64,000 nucleotides of DNA from Robiginitomaculum sp. Lineage in GTDB: Bacteria; Pseudomonadota; Alphaproteobacteria; Caulobacterales; Maricaulaceae. The stretch spans positions 1 to 64,000 of the forward strand of contig JAJFFO010000018.1 in NCBI GenBank assembly GCA_021776615.1, in the 5' to 3' direction. Below, one piece after another: positions 45,960 to 56,864 of this stretch (its first letter is position 1; each line of letters starts with the position of its first letter). Position numbers and translations under genes: made by a program. The notes under the pieces are model-generated. The model had not been told where the DNA came from. It saw only the letters and a list, made by a program, of their open reading frames with translations, and searched no databases.

Positions 45960-46019
45960 CCCCGGCTCAGGTTAAAGATTAAGCGCCGCAAGGGCGCATT
46001 CAAATTTACGGAAACCAAC

Positions 46020-46283
46020 ATGGCCAATACCAGCTCTGCCAAACGCGCCGTACGGCAAATCGCCCGTCGCACCGCGGTTAACACTGCACGCCGTTCGCGG
46101 GTGCGGACCTTTTTGCGCATTGTCGAGGAAGCCGTACAATCCGGCAATAGCGACGCCGCACAGGCCGCTTTTAAAGTTGCCGAGCCAGAATTGATGCGCG
46201 CCGTAGGCAAGGGTGTGTATCACAAAAACACCGCCGCACGGACCATTTCACGTTTGAGCAAACGGGTAAAAGCCCTAAGCTAG
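46020..46283 (+). CDS. rpsT: 30S ribosomal protein S20
   Basis: This is ribosomal protein S20, an 87-residue helical protein binding 16S rRNA. It begins [17 protein letters not shown] and has the typical [23 protein letters not shown] end. The frame extends 21 codons upstream, but the start at 46020 gives the family length and sits downstream of the promoter. It is monocistronic between its own promoter and terminator, directly before dnaA. Confidence 0.97.
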   Translation: MANTSSAKRAVRQIARRTAVNTARRSRVRTFLRIVEEAVQSGNSDAAQAAFKVAEPELMRAVGKGVYHKNTAARTISRLSKRVKALS

Positions 46284-46321
46284 AAGCTGGAATTTCTTCC
46301 AACACGGCTTTAGAAATTATG

Positions 46322-46354
46322 ACACGGTAGGATGGAAATCCTACCGTGTTTTTT
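46322..46354 (+). terminator. Rho-independent terminator of rpsT
   Basis: A perfect 12-base-pair stem (ACACGGTAGGAT with ATCCTACCGTGT) and a GGAA loop are followed by a T-tract. It lies 38 bases after the rpsT stop. Confidence 0.95.
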
Positions 46355-46722
46355 ATTGTCAGGTTTTATCCAAAACCAGCACAAATATTTAGGACGTACA
46401 CGTTCTACCATTAACCATTTTATGCCGGTATTTCTGGCAAACTTATGTCAACAAATTTTTTTATTTTTATTTTCACAGGCGCAAACCAGTTCCCTTCAAT
46501 GGGTTAACCATTGTCAACCGGCAAGTTGCAGCGAATCAGCAGTTTTGGCTTGTTGACGCCGCCTAAATCATGGCTAATTTACATCTCTCAGACATTGATA
46601 TTTTATTGAGTTTTGCGTGCCGCACGATCAGCTTAGGCTGGTACTGCATGAGATGTTATGTCTGTAAAAACAATGGGGTAGCGCAGAGATGCGTGATGAC
46701 ACTTGGGGATAAGGCGGCAATA
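46355..46722. other. AT-rich region upstream of dnaA with DnaA-box-like sequences
   Basis: This 368-base stretch between the rpsT terminator and dnaA is noticeably richer in A and T than its surroundings. It holds two 8-of-9 matches to the DnaA box TTATCCACA: TTATCCAAA at 46366-46374 and, on the minus strand, TTATCCCCA at 46704-46712. It also has an almost pure A/T run at 46453-46474 and a GGTTAACC palindrome at 46502. It must contain the dnaA promoter. It could be part of an origin, although in Caulobacter the origin lies elsewhere (near hemE). An open frame covers part of it but looks like a dnaA extension artefact. Confidence 0.4.
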
Positions 46723-48192
46723 ATGGGTGCAAGAGAAGATCAAGGTAGAAACAGCTTTCATGGGAGAGTGCCTTCTACACCAGCACAGGCTATGTGGGGA
46801 CAAGCTTGTGCAAAAGTTCAAAGAGAAATTGGTGCAGAAAAATTCGCCTCATGGGTGAAACCGCTATCCTTAGTGGATGAAGATTCAAAAGCCATACATG
46901 TAGCGGCACCAAATGCGTTTTGCTGCGATTGGGTGCGCGAAAACCTGGGCCTGAAATTGACCCGAGCTTGGCATATGTATGATCCCGATAGACGTGAAAT
47001 ATTTTTCAAAGTCAGGGATCAGCACGGTGCAGCAAATGCACAGACGGAAGATAATCCACTATTCGTGCCTGCGGCGGCAAATTCGCATTCTCCCATTGCC
47101 GCCAATGAAGCCAATAGCGGGTTTGGCACAGGCGCTAAAGACGACACCGATCAGGAGCAAGAGCACAAAAGCGCGTTTGATGATTTTGTCGTTGACGAGT
47201 CCAATGAGGTCGCCTTTGCCGTCGCCAACCAAGTCAGCCGAGGCAATACCGCCGGCTTCAACCCATTTTTGGTGCATGGCGGCTATGGCGTTGGCAAAAC
47301 CCATTTGCTGCGCGCCATTGGCGAAAGCACATTATGGTCAAATTCAAGAAAACGAGTGCGTTTTCTAACGGCCGAAGAATTTGTCTATGATTTTGTCGCG
47401 GCCATGCGCGCCAAGGAAACCCACCAGTTCAAGGCCAAAATCCGTGCTCTGGATTTACTCATTGTTGATGATTTGCAATTTCTCGCCGGTAAAGAGGCCA
47501 GTCAGGACGAATTTTTCCACACCATATGCGCCCTCTCCTCCGCTGGCGCGCAGGTGGTATTGAGCGCCGACAGCGCCCCAACCGCTTTGGCCAATCTTGA
47601 TCCACGCATTCAATCGCGCCTTAGCGGTGGCTTGGTGGTCGAGATCAAGCCTGCCAATGAGTCTCTGCGGCGGCAAATACTGGAACGTCGGATAGATGCC
47701 TTGGCCAACGAATATCGCGGCATTGCCGTGCCGGCGAAGGTCCTCGATATGATTGCCCACGAAATTTGTACCAATCCTCGTGAGCTTATCGGCGTTTTGA
47801 ATACCATGCTGGCCCGCACGGCCTTGATCGGCAAACCATTAAATGAAGATCGGTGCCGCGAAATTTTGGGGGAATTGATGCAAGACCCGACACGCAAAGT
47901 AAGCATTGCCCAAATTCAAAACGCGGTTGCCACCTATTACGACCTAAGCATGGAACAATTGCTGTCACGGCGGCGCACCCGCAATATTGTCCGTCCACGC
48001 CAGATTGCCATGCATTTGTCGAAACATTTGACCACCTGCTCATTGCCTATGATTGGCGGGCGGTTTGATGGCCGCGACCATGCCACGGTTATTCACGCGG
48101 ATAAGCAAATCACCGCCCTTATTGCCAAGGACCAGGTGCTGGCGGCCGATGTTATCGCTATTCGCCGGGCTTTGATGTCGTCTGCGGCCTAA
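46723..48192 (+). CDS. dnaA: Chromosomal replication initiator DnaA
   Basis: This AAA+ protein opens the origin (489 residues from this start). Domain I has MWGQACAKVQREIGAEKFASW. A variable acidic linker follows. Domain III has Walker A GGYGVGKTHLL and Walker B LLIVDDLQFLAGK. Domain IV carries the DNA-binding signature CSLPMIGGRFDGRDHATVIHA. The frame is open back to 46570. I chose 46723 because AAGG precedes it at eight bases and the length then matches Caulobacter-type DnaA; 46696 is an alternative. Order rpsT-dnaA is conserved. Confidence 0.95.
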   Translation: MGAREDQGRNSFHGRVPSTPAQAMWGQACAKVQREIGAEKFASWVKPLSLVDEDSKAIHVAAPNAFCCDWVRENLGLKLTRAWHMYDPDRREIFFKVRDQHGAANAQTEDNPLFVPAAANSHSPIAANEANSGFGTGAKDDTDQEQEHKSAFDDFVVDESNEVAFAVANQVSRGNTAGFNPFLVHGGYGVGKTHLLRAIGESTLWSNSRKRVRFLTAEEFVYDFVAAMRAKETHQFKAKIRALDLLIVDDLQFLAGKEASQDEFFHTICALSSAGAQVVLSADSAPTALANLDPRIQSRLSGGLVVEIKPANESLRRQILERRIDALANEYRGIAVPAKVLDMIAHEICTNPRELIGVLNTMLARTALIGKPLNEDRCREILGELMQDPTRKVSIAQIQNAVATYYDLSMEQLLSRRRTRNIVRPRQIAMHLSKHLTTCSLPMIGGRFDGRDHATVIHADKQITALIAKDQVLAADVIAIRRALMSSAA

Positions 48193-48247
48193 AGGCCAGA
48201 ATGACGCCATCAGCAAAGCTGCGCGTGAGAAGCCGTTAAACAGGGCC

Positions 48248-48281
48248 TAGACAGCCCCCCTGTTCTTGGGGAAACTGTCTA
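48248..48281 (+). promoter_or_regulatory. Strong hairpin in the dnaA-dnaN intergenic region
   Basis: TAGACAG (48248-48254) pairs perfectly with CTGTCTA (48275-48281). Inside it CCCC (48257-48260) pairs with GGGG (48268-48271) around a TGTTCTT loop. No T-tract follows, so it is not a standard terminator. It ends 30 bases before the dnaN ATG, which lacks an obvious Shine-Dalgarno site. Confidence 0.55.
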
Positions 48282-48311
48282 CCCTTCGCATCCTTGGGAT
48301 TCGCCTTCATC

Positions 48312-49427
48312 ATGAAACTGACCATAGAACGTGCTGATTTATTAAAAGCGCTTAGCCACGTGCAAAGCGTAGTCGAACGGCGCAACACCATCCCCATTCT
48401 TTCCAATGTGCTGATCCGCGCGGCGGGCGGCAAAATAAGCTTTACCGCCACCGATCTCGATATTGAGATTGTCGAGGCCGGCGCCGCACAAATCGAGCAA
48501 GAGGGTAATACCACCGCCCCGGCACACACATTTTACGAAATTGTGCGCAAATTGCCCGAAGGCGCGCAGATCGAGCTAATAAAAACCACGGATGATCCGC
48601 GCATGCAGGTTAATGCCGGGCGCTCGCGCTTTTCGCTACCGGCGCTGCCGGTGGATGAATTCCCGGTGCTTACCGCCGACGATCTTGGCCACAGCTTCAC
48701 CATGCACGCCAAGGATTTAGTGCAACTTATCGACAAAACCCGGTTTGCCGTATCGACCGAAGAAACCCGCTATTACCTCAATGGCATTCATCTGCATGCC
48801 ATGGAGGGCGACAGCCCGAAATTGCGCGCGGTGGCCACCGATGGCCATCGTCTGGCCCTGGCTGAGGTCGCCTTGCCCGATGGCGCGGCGGGGATGAGCG
48901 GCATTATTATTCCACGCAAAACCGTATCCGAAGTGCGACGTCTGCTGGACGGCGTTGATGACGATATCAACCTCTCGGTATCGGAAGCCAAAATCCGCTT
49001 TGACATTGGCAATGCGACCCTGACCTCCAAACTCATTGACGGCTCGTTTCCCGAATATGAGCGGGTTATCCCGCGCGATAATGAGCATACGCTAAAAATC
49101 GACACCAGCGTTTTTGCCGCTGCCGTCGACCGGGTGGCGACCATTTCTGTCGAAAAGTCCCGTTCCGTGAAAATGACCCTAGAAGCCGACACCCTGACCC
49201 TGACGGTCAATAATCCCGAAGCCGGACAAGCGGTGGAAGAAGTATCGGTAAATTATGATGCCGAGCCTTTGGAAATTGGCTTTAACGCGCGCTATCTTTT
49301 GGACATTTTGGGCCAGATTGAAAGCGAGGAAGCGGTATTCCGCTTTGCCGATTCGGCCGCGCCATCTTTGGTTGAGGACGATGGGGATACCGGGGCGCTT
49401 TACGTGTTGATGCCGCTTCGGGTGTGA
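48312..49427 (+). CDS. dnaN: DNA polymerase III beta subunit (sliding clamp)
   Basis: This is the processivity clamp of DNA polymerase III (371 residues, three repeated clamp domains). The N-terminus MKLTIERADLLKALSHVQSVVERRNTIPILSNV and the C-terminal ALYVLMPLRV are diagnostic. Internal VATDGHRLALAEV and LIDGSFPEYERVIP are conserved. The start at 48312 is chosen over an in-frame codon 18 bases upstream because it gives the conserved N-terminus. It overlaps recF by four bases. Confidence 0.97.
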   Translation: MKLTIERADLLKALSHVQSVVERRNTIPILSNVLIRAAGGKISFTATDLDIEIVEAGAAQIEQEGNTTAPAHTFYEIVRKLPEGAQIELIKTTDDPRMQVNAGRSRFSLPALPVDEFPVLTADDLGHSFTMHAKDLVQLIDKTRFAVSTEETRYYLNGIHLHAMEGDSPKLRAVATDGHRLALAEVALPDGAAGMSGIIIPRKTVSEVRRLLDGVDDDINLSVSEAKIRFDIGNATLTSKLIDGSFPEYERVIPRDNEHTLKIDTSVFAAAVDRVATISVEKSRSVKMTLEADTLTLTVNNPEAGQAVEEVSVNYDAEPLEIGFNARYLLDILGQIESEEAVFRFADSAAPSLVEDDGDTGALYVLMPLRV

Positions 49428-50542
49428 GTGCACTAATCGCTCTTCAACTTCAAGATTTTCGCTCCTACGCGGCGCTGGACCTGACATTGGACGAACGCCC
49501 GGTGGTGCTTTTTGGTGCCAATGGCGTTGGCAAAACCAACATCTTGGAAGCGATTTCATTTTTGGCGCCTGGGCGCGGCATGCGCCGCGTCACCATTGAC
49601 GCGCCAACCCGCCATGATTGTGCCAGCGGCGCATGGGCCGTGCATGCAGTGCTGCAACGCAAAGGTAGCGAGCCTTACGCCCTTGGCACCGGGCTTGATC
49701 CACAAAAACGCGCGCGCCGAGTCCGCATTGATGGGCAAAATGCCAAGGCCGGGGCGTTGTCCGAAATTTTACGCCTGGTCTGGCTAACCCCGGCGCAGGA
49801 CCGCCTGTTTGCCGGGCCGCGCGGTGCAAGATTGCGGTTTTTTGACCGCCTCACCTTAAGCCTGCACCCGGATCATGGCCGTGCCGCCACCAGCTATGAG
49901 CGGGCCATGCGCGATCGGCAAAAACTGCTGGACGATGGCCGCACTGACCCAGCCTGGATTGAAGCGTGCGAGCAGCAAATGGGTGCATCCGGCGCGGCGA
50001 TTATGGCAGCGCGCGCTGATACGGTTTTGCATTTACAAGAACAGATCAATGCCCGCTTTGACGCCAGTTTTCCACAAGCCGATATCACCCTTAATGACCT
50101 TTATGACGACGCCCCAATAGCCAACACCTCCGAATGCGCCGATGCGCTGAGCGCTTTATTTAGCAAAACTCGCGGGCGCGACCGGCAAGTTGGCCGCACG
50201 CTAAGCGGGCCGCACCGTGCCGATTTACAGGTGTGGTGGCGCGCCAAAGCCATGCCCGCCGCTTTATCCTCAACCGGCGAGCAAAAAGCCCTGCTCATCG
50301 GCCTTACTTTGGCCCATGCCCGCGCGGTTGCCGCCAAGGCCGACACGCCCGCGCCTCTGGTATTGCTCGATGAAGCCTGCGCCCACCTGGACCCAGACCG
50401 ACGCGCGGCGCTGATTGACGAGGTTTGCGCCATGAACGGCCAAGGCTGGCTAACTGGCACAGATCAGGCTTTGTTCGAAGCTTTTGGCAAGCGCGCGCAG
50501 GTTTTTGAAATTGCCGATGGCAGTGCGCAAAGACAACCATAA
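49424..50542 (+). CDS. recF: DNA replication and repair protein RecF
   Basis: This SMC-like ATPase partners RecO and RecR at single-strand gaps (372 residues). It has Walker A FGANGVGKTNILEAISFLAPG, the LSGPHRADL segment, signature STGEQKALLIGL and Walker B VLLDEACAHLD. The start is a GTG overlapping the dnaN stop as GTGA. The dnaN-recF-gyrB order is the ancestral one. Confidence 0.97.
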   Translation: MSALIALQLQDFRSYAALDLTLDERPVVLFGANGVGKTNILEAISFLAPGRGMRRVTIDAPTRHDCASGAWAVHAVLQRKGSEPYALGTGLDPQKRARRVRIDGQNAKAGALSEILRLVWLTPAQDRLFAGPRGARLRFFDRLTLSLHPDHGRAATSYERAMRDRQKLLDDGRTDPAWIEACEQQMGASGAAIMAARADTVLHLQEQINARFDASFPQADITLNDLYDDAPIANTSECADALSALFSKTRGRDRQVGRTLSGPHRADLQVWWRAKAMPAALSSTGEQKALLIGLTLAHARAVAAKADTPAPLVLLDEACAHLDPDRRAALIDEVCAMNGQGWLTGTDQALFEAFGKRAQVFEIADGSAQRQP

Positions 50543-50617
50543 AACATCATAAATTCAGGCGAAAAACCTGCCGCAAAACACAGCTTTTTCCTCGCTTCCA
50601 GCAGGCGCTCGGGCTAG

Positions 50618-53041
<2,424 letters not shown>

Positions 53042-53088
53042 GGCTGGCCAATAATTTCGGTTATTTTTTTAGCGCAGTGCACCAAGCC

Positions 53089-53295
53089 TCAGGCAATAAT
53101 GTCCGGGGTCAGTTGAATACCCAAATGGTGAATTTGGTCTTTTAGCACCAGTTTGCGCTTTTTCAGGCGTGCCACTTTAAGCTGATCCACACTGCCTGCG
53201 GCCACCAGCGCATCAATGGCGGCATCAAGATCGCGGTGTTCTTCACTCAGTTTCAAAAGACGTGCCTGAACGGCTTCATCCCCACTAAACTTCAT
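53089..53295 (-). CDS. DUF465 (YdcH) family protein, copy 1
   Basis: This is a 68-residue helical protein of the DUF465/YdcH family: LLKLSEEHRDLDAAIDAL, then VDQLKVARLKKRKLVLKDQIHHL. The second half has the family motif LKKxKLxLKDxI. The start at 53295 is preceded by GGGGGAAG; a longer open frame upstream has no merit. It is convergent with gyrB. Function is unknown; members are short coiled-coil proteins resembling SlyX. Confidence 0.88.
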   Translation of the reverse strand: MKFSGDEAVQARLLKLSEEHRDLDAAIDALVAAGSVDQLKVARLKKRKLVLKDQIHHLGIQLTPDIIA

Positions 53296-53500
53296 GAATC
53301 TTCCCCCAGAAATTGGTGCGATTTGGTGTTGGTACCGATGAAGGTGCAGGGCGTAAACCACGAACAAATCACCCTTGTGAAGCGCATTATGGTCCTCACC
53401 AACACCGGCGGCAAGACTTCTTTTACCCAAGAGTAAAGAAAGGCGTGACGCCGGCCCCGCCTTATGGCAATATGAGTCTTTCAAACCTTAGGAGGAGCTT

Positions 53501-53668
53501 ATGGCTGTAGATGCGCGCATTCGCGAACTTGGAAACCGGCACTCACATTTAGAAGAAAAAATCGAACAAGAACTTAGACACCCGGCCCACGACCCCCTGC
53601 GCATATCAGACCTGAAAAAACGAAAGCTCAAACTTAAAGAAGAAATGCAACATTTGCGACAGGGATAA
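53501..53668 (+). CDS. DUF465 (YdcH) family protein, copy 2
   Basis: This is a 55-residue protein, MAVDARIRELGNRHSHLEEK..., ending DLKKRKLKLKEEMQHLRQG. The LKKRKLKLKEE motif is that of DUF465, so it is a second family member next to the divergent copy at 53089. A perfect AGGAGG lies at 53490-53495, five bases before the ATG, so translation is likely despite the small size. Function unknown. Confidence 0.88.
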   Translation: MAVDARIRELGNRHSHLEEKIEQELRHPAHDPLRISDLKKRKLKLKEEMQHLRQG

Positions 53669-53799
53669 GCCCCTGCGCCGAACGCCGTAACTACCTGACA
53701 GGAGCGCGCCTCACCGCTGGTGCTTTGCCTTAATACCCTTTAGTTTATCTGCTGATTTACCGGACGCGCCTTTTAGGCGTGCCGACGGAGTGACACACA

Positions 53800-54603
53800 A
53801 TGGCAGACGAACGGGTGGTTATCGTAACCGGCGGCGCAAAGGGCATTGGCCTGGCTTGCGCGCGGCGGTTTCGCGAAAAAAAATGCAAAATTGTGCTGGC
53901 TGATATCGATACCGAAGCCGGTAAAGCTGCTGCCGACGATCTCGGTGCCGCCAATAATCATGCTTTGTTTGTCGAATGCGATGTGGCCGACCCCTTGTCG
54001 GTACGCAATCTATTCGCCGAAACCCGCTCGGTCTTTGGCCGCGTTGACGTATTGATCAATAATGCGGGCATGGTGCGGACCGGCAATATTCTCGACCTCA
54101 GTATCGAGGATTTTGATGCGGTTTTGGGCGTAAATTTGCGCGGTGCCTTCCTGGTCGCCCGCCAGGCGGCCAAACAGATGGTTGAACAGATTGAGGCGGA
54201 CGATGGCCGCGCCAGCGCTGCCCGCGCGCGCTATGCGATCATCAATATGTCATCGGTGAATGCGGTCATGGCCATTCCTGATCAACTGGCATACGTCGCC
54301 TCAAAGGGCGGCATGAACCAATTGACCAAAGCCATGGCCTTGGCCCTCGCGCCCCATGGCATTCGGGTGAACGCCATTGGCCCCGGCAGCGTTAATACCG
54401 ACGTGCTTAAAGCGGTTGCCGACAACCCCGAAGCAAAGGCCAAAATCATGAGCCGTACGCCATTGGGACATATTGCCGACCCGGATGAAATCGCCAGCAT
54501 CGCTCACTTTCTTGCCAGTAAGGATGCCAGCTATATTACCGGCCAATGCATTTACGCCGATGGCGGACGGTTGGCGCTCAATTATACCGTGACCCCAACA
54601 TAG
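53800..54603 (+). CDS. Short-chain dehydrogenase/reductase
   Basis: This is a classical SDR oxidoreductase (267 residues, Rossmann fold). It has the cofactor motif TGGAKGIG, NNAG at about 86-89, the active-site serine in IINMSSVNA, YVASKGG (YxxxK) and the C-terminal DGGRLALNYT. The aspartate-ending second strand (ADID) suggests NAD preference. The family is broad, and glucose-1-dehydrogenase-like or 3-ketoacyl reductase roles are both possible. Convergent with trcR across a terminator. Confidence 0.88.
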   Translation: MADERVVIVTGGAKGIGLACARRFREKKCKIVLADIDTEAGKAAADDLGAANNHALFVECDVADPLSVRNLFAETRSVFGRVDVLINNAGMVRTGNILDLSIEDFDAVLGVNLRGAFLVARQAAKQMVEQIEADDGRASAARARYAIINMSSVNAVMAIPDQLAYVASKGGMNQLTKAMALALAPHGIRVNAIGPGSVNTDVLKAVADNPEAKAKIMSRTPLGHIADPDEIASIAHFLASKDASYITGQCIYADGGRLALNYTVTPT

Positions 54604-54611
54604 CGCACAAA

Positions 54612-54635
54612 AAAGGCCGGCAAATGCCGACCTTT
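54612..54635. terminator. Bidirectional terminator between SDR and trcR
   Basis: AAGG-C-CGGCA and TGCCG-A-CCTT pair around a short AA loop with one mismatch. An A-tract precedes and a T-tract follows, so the hairpin can serve both convergent genes. Confidence 0.8.
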
Positions 54636-54674
54636 TTACACCCCAGCCGCTTGGCCAGTATTTTAACCCTAGTG

Positions 54675-55394
54675 TTATTCAGCTTCCTCGGGTTTTTCTT
54701 TGAACGCACCAAAAACCGAAGCTGCATCAACCGGCTTATTGGCCATTTTGCGCATTTCTTCGGCATGATCCACGACATTCTCTACCGGTTCTACCACGGT
54801 TTCCGCCGCCGGTTGCAAGGTGTCCAGATCGTCGCCGCGGGCAATGGCGGCGCGTTCATCGGCTTTGCGTTTCTTCTCGGCCGCCTTGACCACTACCGCG
54901 TCCAGATCAATTTGCGAGCACAAGGCCAGGCTAACCGGATCAACCGGCTTGATATTGCTGCTATTCCAATGGCTGCGTGTGCGCACCGCTTCAATCGTGG
55001 TTTTGGTGGTGCCAATCAGTTTTGATATTTGCGCGTCCGATACTTCAGGATGATTACGAATCAGCCAGGCGATGGCATCCGGCCGCTCCTGGCGACGTGA
55101 CAAGGGCGTATAGCGCGGGCCACGGCGTTTTTGTTCCATTTTGTCAGCATGCTTTGGGGTAACCACGAGCATGTCATAGGCGCTGTCGCCTTCGGCTTTC
55201 TCAATCTCGCTGCGGGTCAATTGCCCCGCGCCAATTGGGTCAAGTCCACGCACGCCGGCGGCAACATCGCCATCGGCTATGCCTTTAACTTCCAAAGCGT
55301 GTAATTCACAAAAACGCGCAATTTGGTCGAAGCTGAGAGAGGTATTGTCAATCAACCAAACCGCAGTGGCCTTGGGCATCAAGATAGTGGCCAT
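54675..55394 (-). CDS. trcR: Cell-cycle transcriptional regulator TrcR (DUF1013 family)
   Basis: This is a 239-residue protein of the DUF1013 family, called TrcR in Caulobacter-type genomes and confined largely to alphaproteobacteria. It begins MATILMPKATAVWLIDNTSLSF. It contains a helix-turn-helix-like region (PEVSDAQISKLIGTTKTTIEAVRTR) and DPVSLALCSQIDLD. The acidic C-terminus is variable. The start at 55394 has GGAG six bases upstream; two further ATGs precede it. An attenuator-like hairpin with a U-tract ends a few bases before this ribosome site. Confidence 0.88.
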   Translation of the reverse strand: MATILMPKATAVWLIDNTSLSFDQIARFCELHALEVKGIADGDVAAGVRGLDPIGAGQLTRSEIEKAEGDSAYDMLVVTPKHADKMEQKRRGPRYTPLSRRQERPDAIAWLIRNHPEVSDAQISKLIGTTKTTIEAVRTRSHWNSSNIKPVDPVSLALCSQIDLDAVVVKAAEKKRKADERAAIARGDDLDTLQPAAETVVEPVENVVDHAEEMRKMANKPVDAASVFGAFKEKPEEAE

Positions 55395-55406
55395 CATTTT
55401 CTCCAT

Positions 55407-55436
55407 AAAAAAAGCCCGGCGCGCGAGGCGTCGGGC
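55407..55436 (-). terminator. Terminator-like hairpin in the trcR leader (candidate attenuator)
   Basis: On the minus strand GCCCGACGC (from 55436) pairs with GCGCCGGGC around a CTCGC loop, with one A-C mismatch. Seven T residues follow (55413-55407). The U-tract ends two bases before the GGAG of trcR. It lies downstream of the candidate trcR promoter at 55488-55516, so it could attenuate trcR or end read-through from the quinone oxidoreductase gene. Confidence 0.65.
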
Positions 55437-55487
55437 GGGACGTCTGCCAGCCTGTTTGCGTGAATATTAAACAGACTTGTTACGAGC

Positions 55488-55516
55488 TATATAATCGGCT
55501 TTTGCCACAATGAAAA
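55488..55516 (-). promoter_or_regulatory. Candidate trcR promoter
   Basis: On the minus strand TTTTCA (55516-55511), a 17-base spacer and TATATA (55493-55488) give a reasonable sigma-70 match. Predicted transcription would start near 55480, leaving a leader of about 85 bases with the hairpin described above. Confidence 0.45.
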
Positions 55517-55526
55517 CACCCCTTGG

Positions 55527-56495
55527 TCAGGGAATAAGCAGGAGCTTGCCCTTATGCGCTGCAGATTCCATCTGCCGATGAGCTTTTGCCACCTGTTCCA
55601 ACGCGAACACGCCCTCAATCAAGGGCTGCACCTTATTTGCCTCCACCCACGGCCAAACTTCGCTCTCAACCGCGCGGCATAGTCCCGCTTTTTGCTCCAG
55701 GGGCAAAGGACGCAAGGTGGTGCCAAAAATATGAAGATGTTTTTGCAGAACCGGCACCATGCTGGCCTCAATTTTATGACCGCCCAAAAACGCAATAATC
55801 GCCAAACGCCCGCCTGGATTAAGCGACGCCAGATTACCCGCCATAAACGACCCGCAGACCATATCGAGCACCACATCGGCACCGCCAAAATCGCGCACGG
55901 CGACCGCAAAATCATTTTCGATGGAATTAATCGCCAGATCCGTACCCAGTTTCATTGCCAGCGCGCATTTCTCGTCGGTGCGTGCGGTGGCGAGCACCTT
56001 GGCCCCATGCGCCTTGGCCATTTGAATGGCCGTGGTACCAATGCCGCTGCTGGCCCCATGCACCAATAAAGTTTCGCCGGGCTTGAGCTGCGCTTTGGCA
56101 AACACATTTTGCCAAACGGTGAGCACGGTTTCGGGCAGAGCGGCGGCATCACGCAACGCCATGCCGCGCGGCACCGGCATGAGACAACCGGCATCGGCCA
56201 AAGCATAATCCGCATAACCGCCGCCGGGCGTCAGGGCGCATACCGCATCGCCCTTTTTCCAGCGGCTGACCTTATTGCCCACAGCCTCCACAATGCCCGA
56301 AACTTCCAACCCTAAGCGCGGGCAGGCATTGGGCGGCGGCGGGTAGAGCCCGCAACGTTGCAAGATATCGGGCCGGTTAACCCCGGCGGCGGCCACTTTG
56401 ATCAGCACCTCATGCGCGGCTGGCACCGGCATGGGTATGTCGGCGCAATACAAAACTTCTGCACCGCCGGGCTGATCAAATTGTATGGCGCGCAT
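55527..56495 (-). CDS. NAD(P)H quinone oxidoreductase, zinc-free MDR family (PIG3-like)
   Basis: This is a medium-chain reductase of the quinone oxidoreductase/PIG3 group (322 residues). It begins MRAIQFDQPGGAEVL and shows the family segments AAAGVNRPDILQRCGLYPPPP, LGLEVSGIVEAVG and the cofactor-binding LVHGASSGIGTTAIQMAKA. Zinc-ligand cysteines of alcohol dehydrogenases are absent. The start at 56495 has AAGGA seven bases upstream; the longer frame continues through the divergent promoter region. Confidence 0.9.
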   Translation of the reverse strand: MRAIQFDQPGGAEVLYCADIPMPVPAAHEVLIKVAAAGVNRPDILQRCGLYPPPPNACPRLGLEVSGIVEAVGNKVSRWKKGDAVCALTPGGGYADYALADAGCLMPVPRGMALRDAAALPETVLTVWQNVFAKAQLKPGETLLVHGASSGIGTTAIQMAKAHGAKVLATARTDEKCALAMKLGTDLAINSIENDFAVAVRDFGGADVVLDMVCGSFMAGNLASLNPGGRLAIIAFLGGHKIEASMVPVLQKHLHIFGTTLRPLPLEQKAGLCRAVESEVWPWVEANKVQPLIEGVFALEQVAKAHRQMESAAHKGKLLLIP

Positions 56496-56508
56496 AGACT
56501 TGTCCTTA

Positions 56509-56551
56509 AAATATACTGGTCCCGAAGAATTTGGGCCTAGAAATATACTGG
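56509..56551. repeat. Direct repeat in a divergent promoter region
   Basis: AAATATACTGG occurs at 56509-56519 and again at 56541-56551, 32 bases apart, between the quinone oxidoreductase gene and the DUF1192-rcdA pair. It may be a regulator site; no known motif is recognised. Confidence 0.5.
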
Positions 56552-56612
56552 CGCAAAAGCCGCACAACAGATATTATGGCGTCATCATAGCGAACCAGAT
56601 AAGGAGCGCGCA

Positions 56613-56801
56613 ATGTTTGAAGAAGAAGAACCGCGCCCAAAAGGCGAAATTGTAATGGGTGAAGATCTGTATGATTTTTCTCTGGAAGACCTGCGCGAAC
56701 GCATAGCCAAGCTTCAGGCTGAGATCGCCCGTGTGGAGCAGGCGCTTGGCGAAAAACGCAGTGGCTTGGACGCTGCAGCGGCAATCTTCGGGAAATCTTA
56801 A
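56613..56801 (+). CDS. DUF1192 family protein
   Basis: This is a 62-residue protein of the DUF1192 family, an alphaproteobacterial group of short coiled-coil proteins. The conserved core is DLYDFSLEDLRERIAKLQAEI, ending LDAAAAIFGKS. AAGGAG precedes the ATG at suitable distance. It lies 63 bases before rcdA on the same strand. Function unknown. Confidence 0.88.
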   Translation: MFEEEEPRPKGEIVMGEDLYDFSLEDLRERIAKLQAEIARVEQALGEKRSGLDAAAAIFGKS

Positions 56802-56864
56802 ACAAAATGGCAGGATTATTGCACAGCACCTGATCCAATCGATCAAAGTGATGCGAGATGAAAC

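Noticed and set aside
46570-46722. 51-codon N-terminal extension of DnaA
   Set aside because: The extension is cysteine-rich and unlike any DnaA. Starting at 46723 gives the normal length and a ribosome site.
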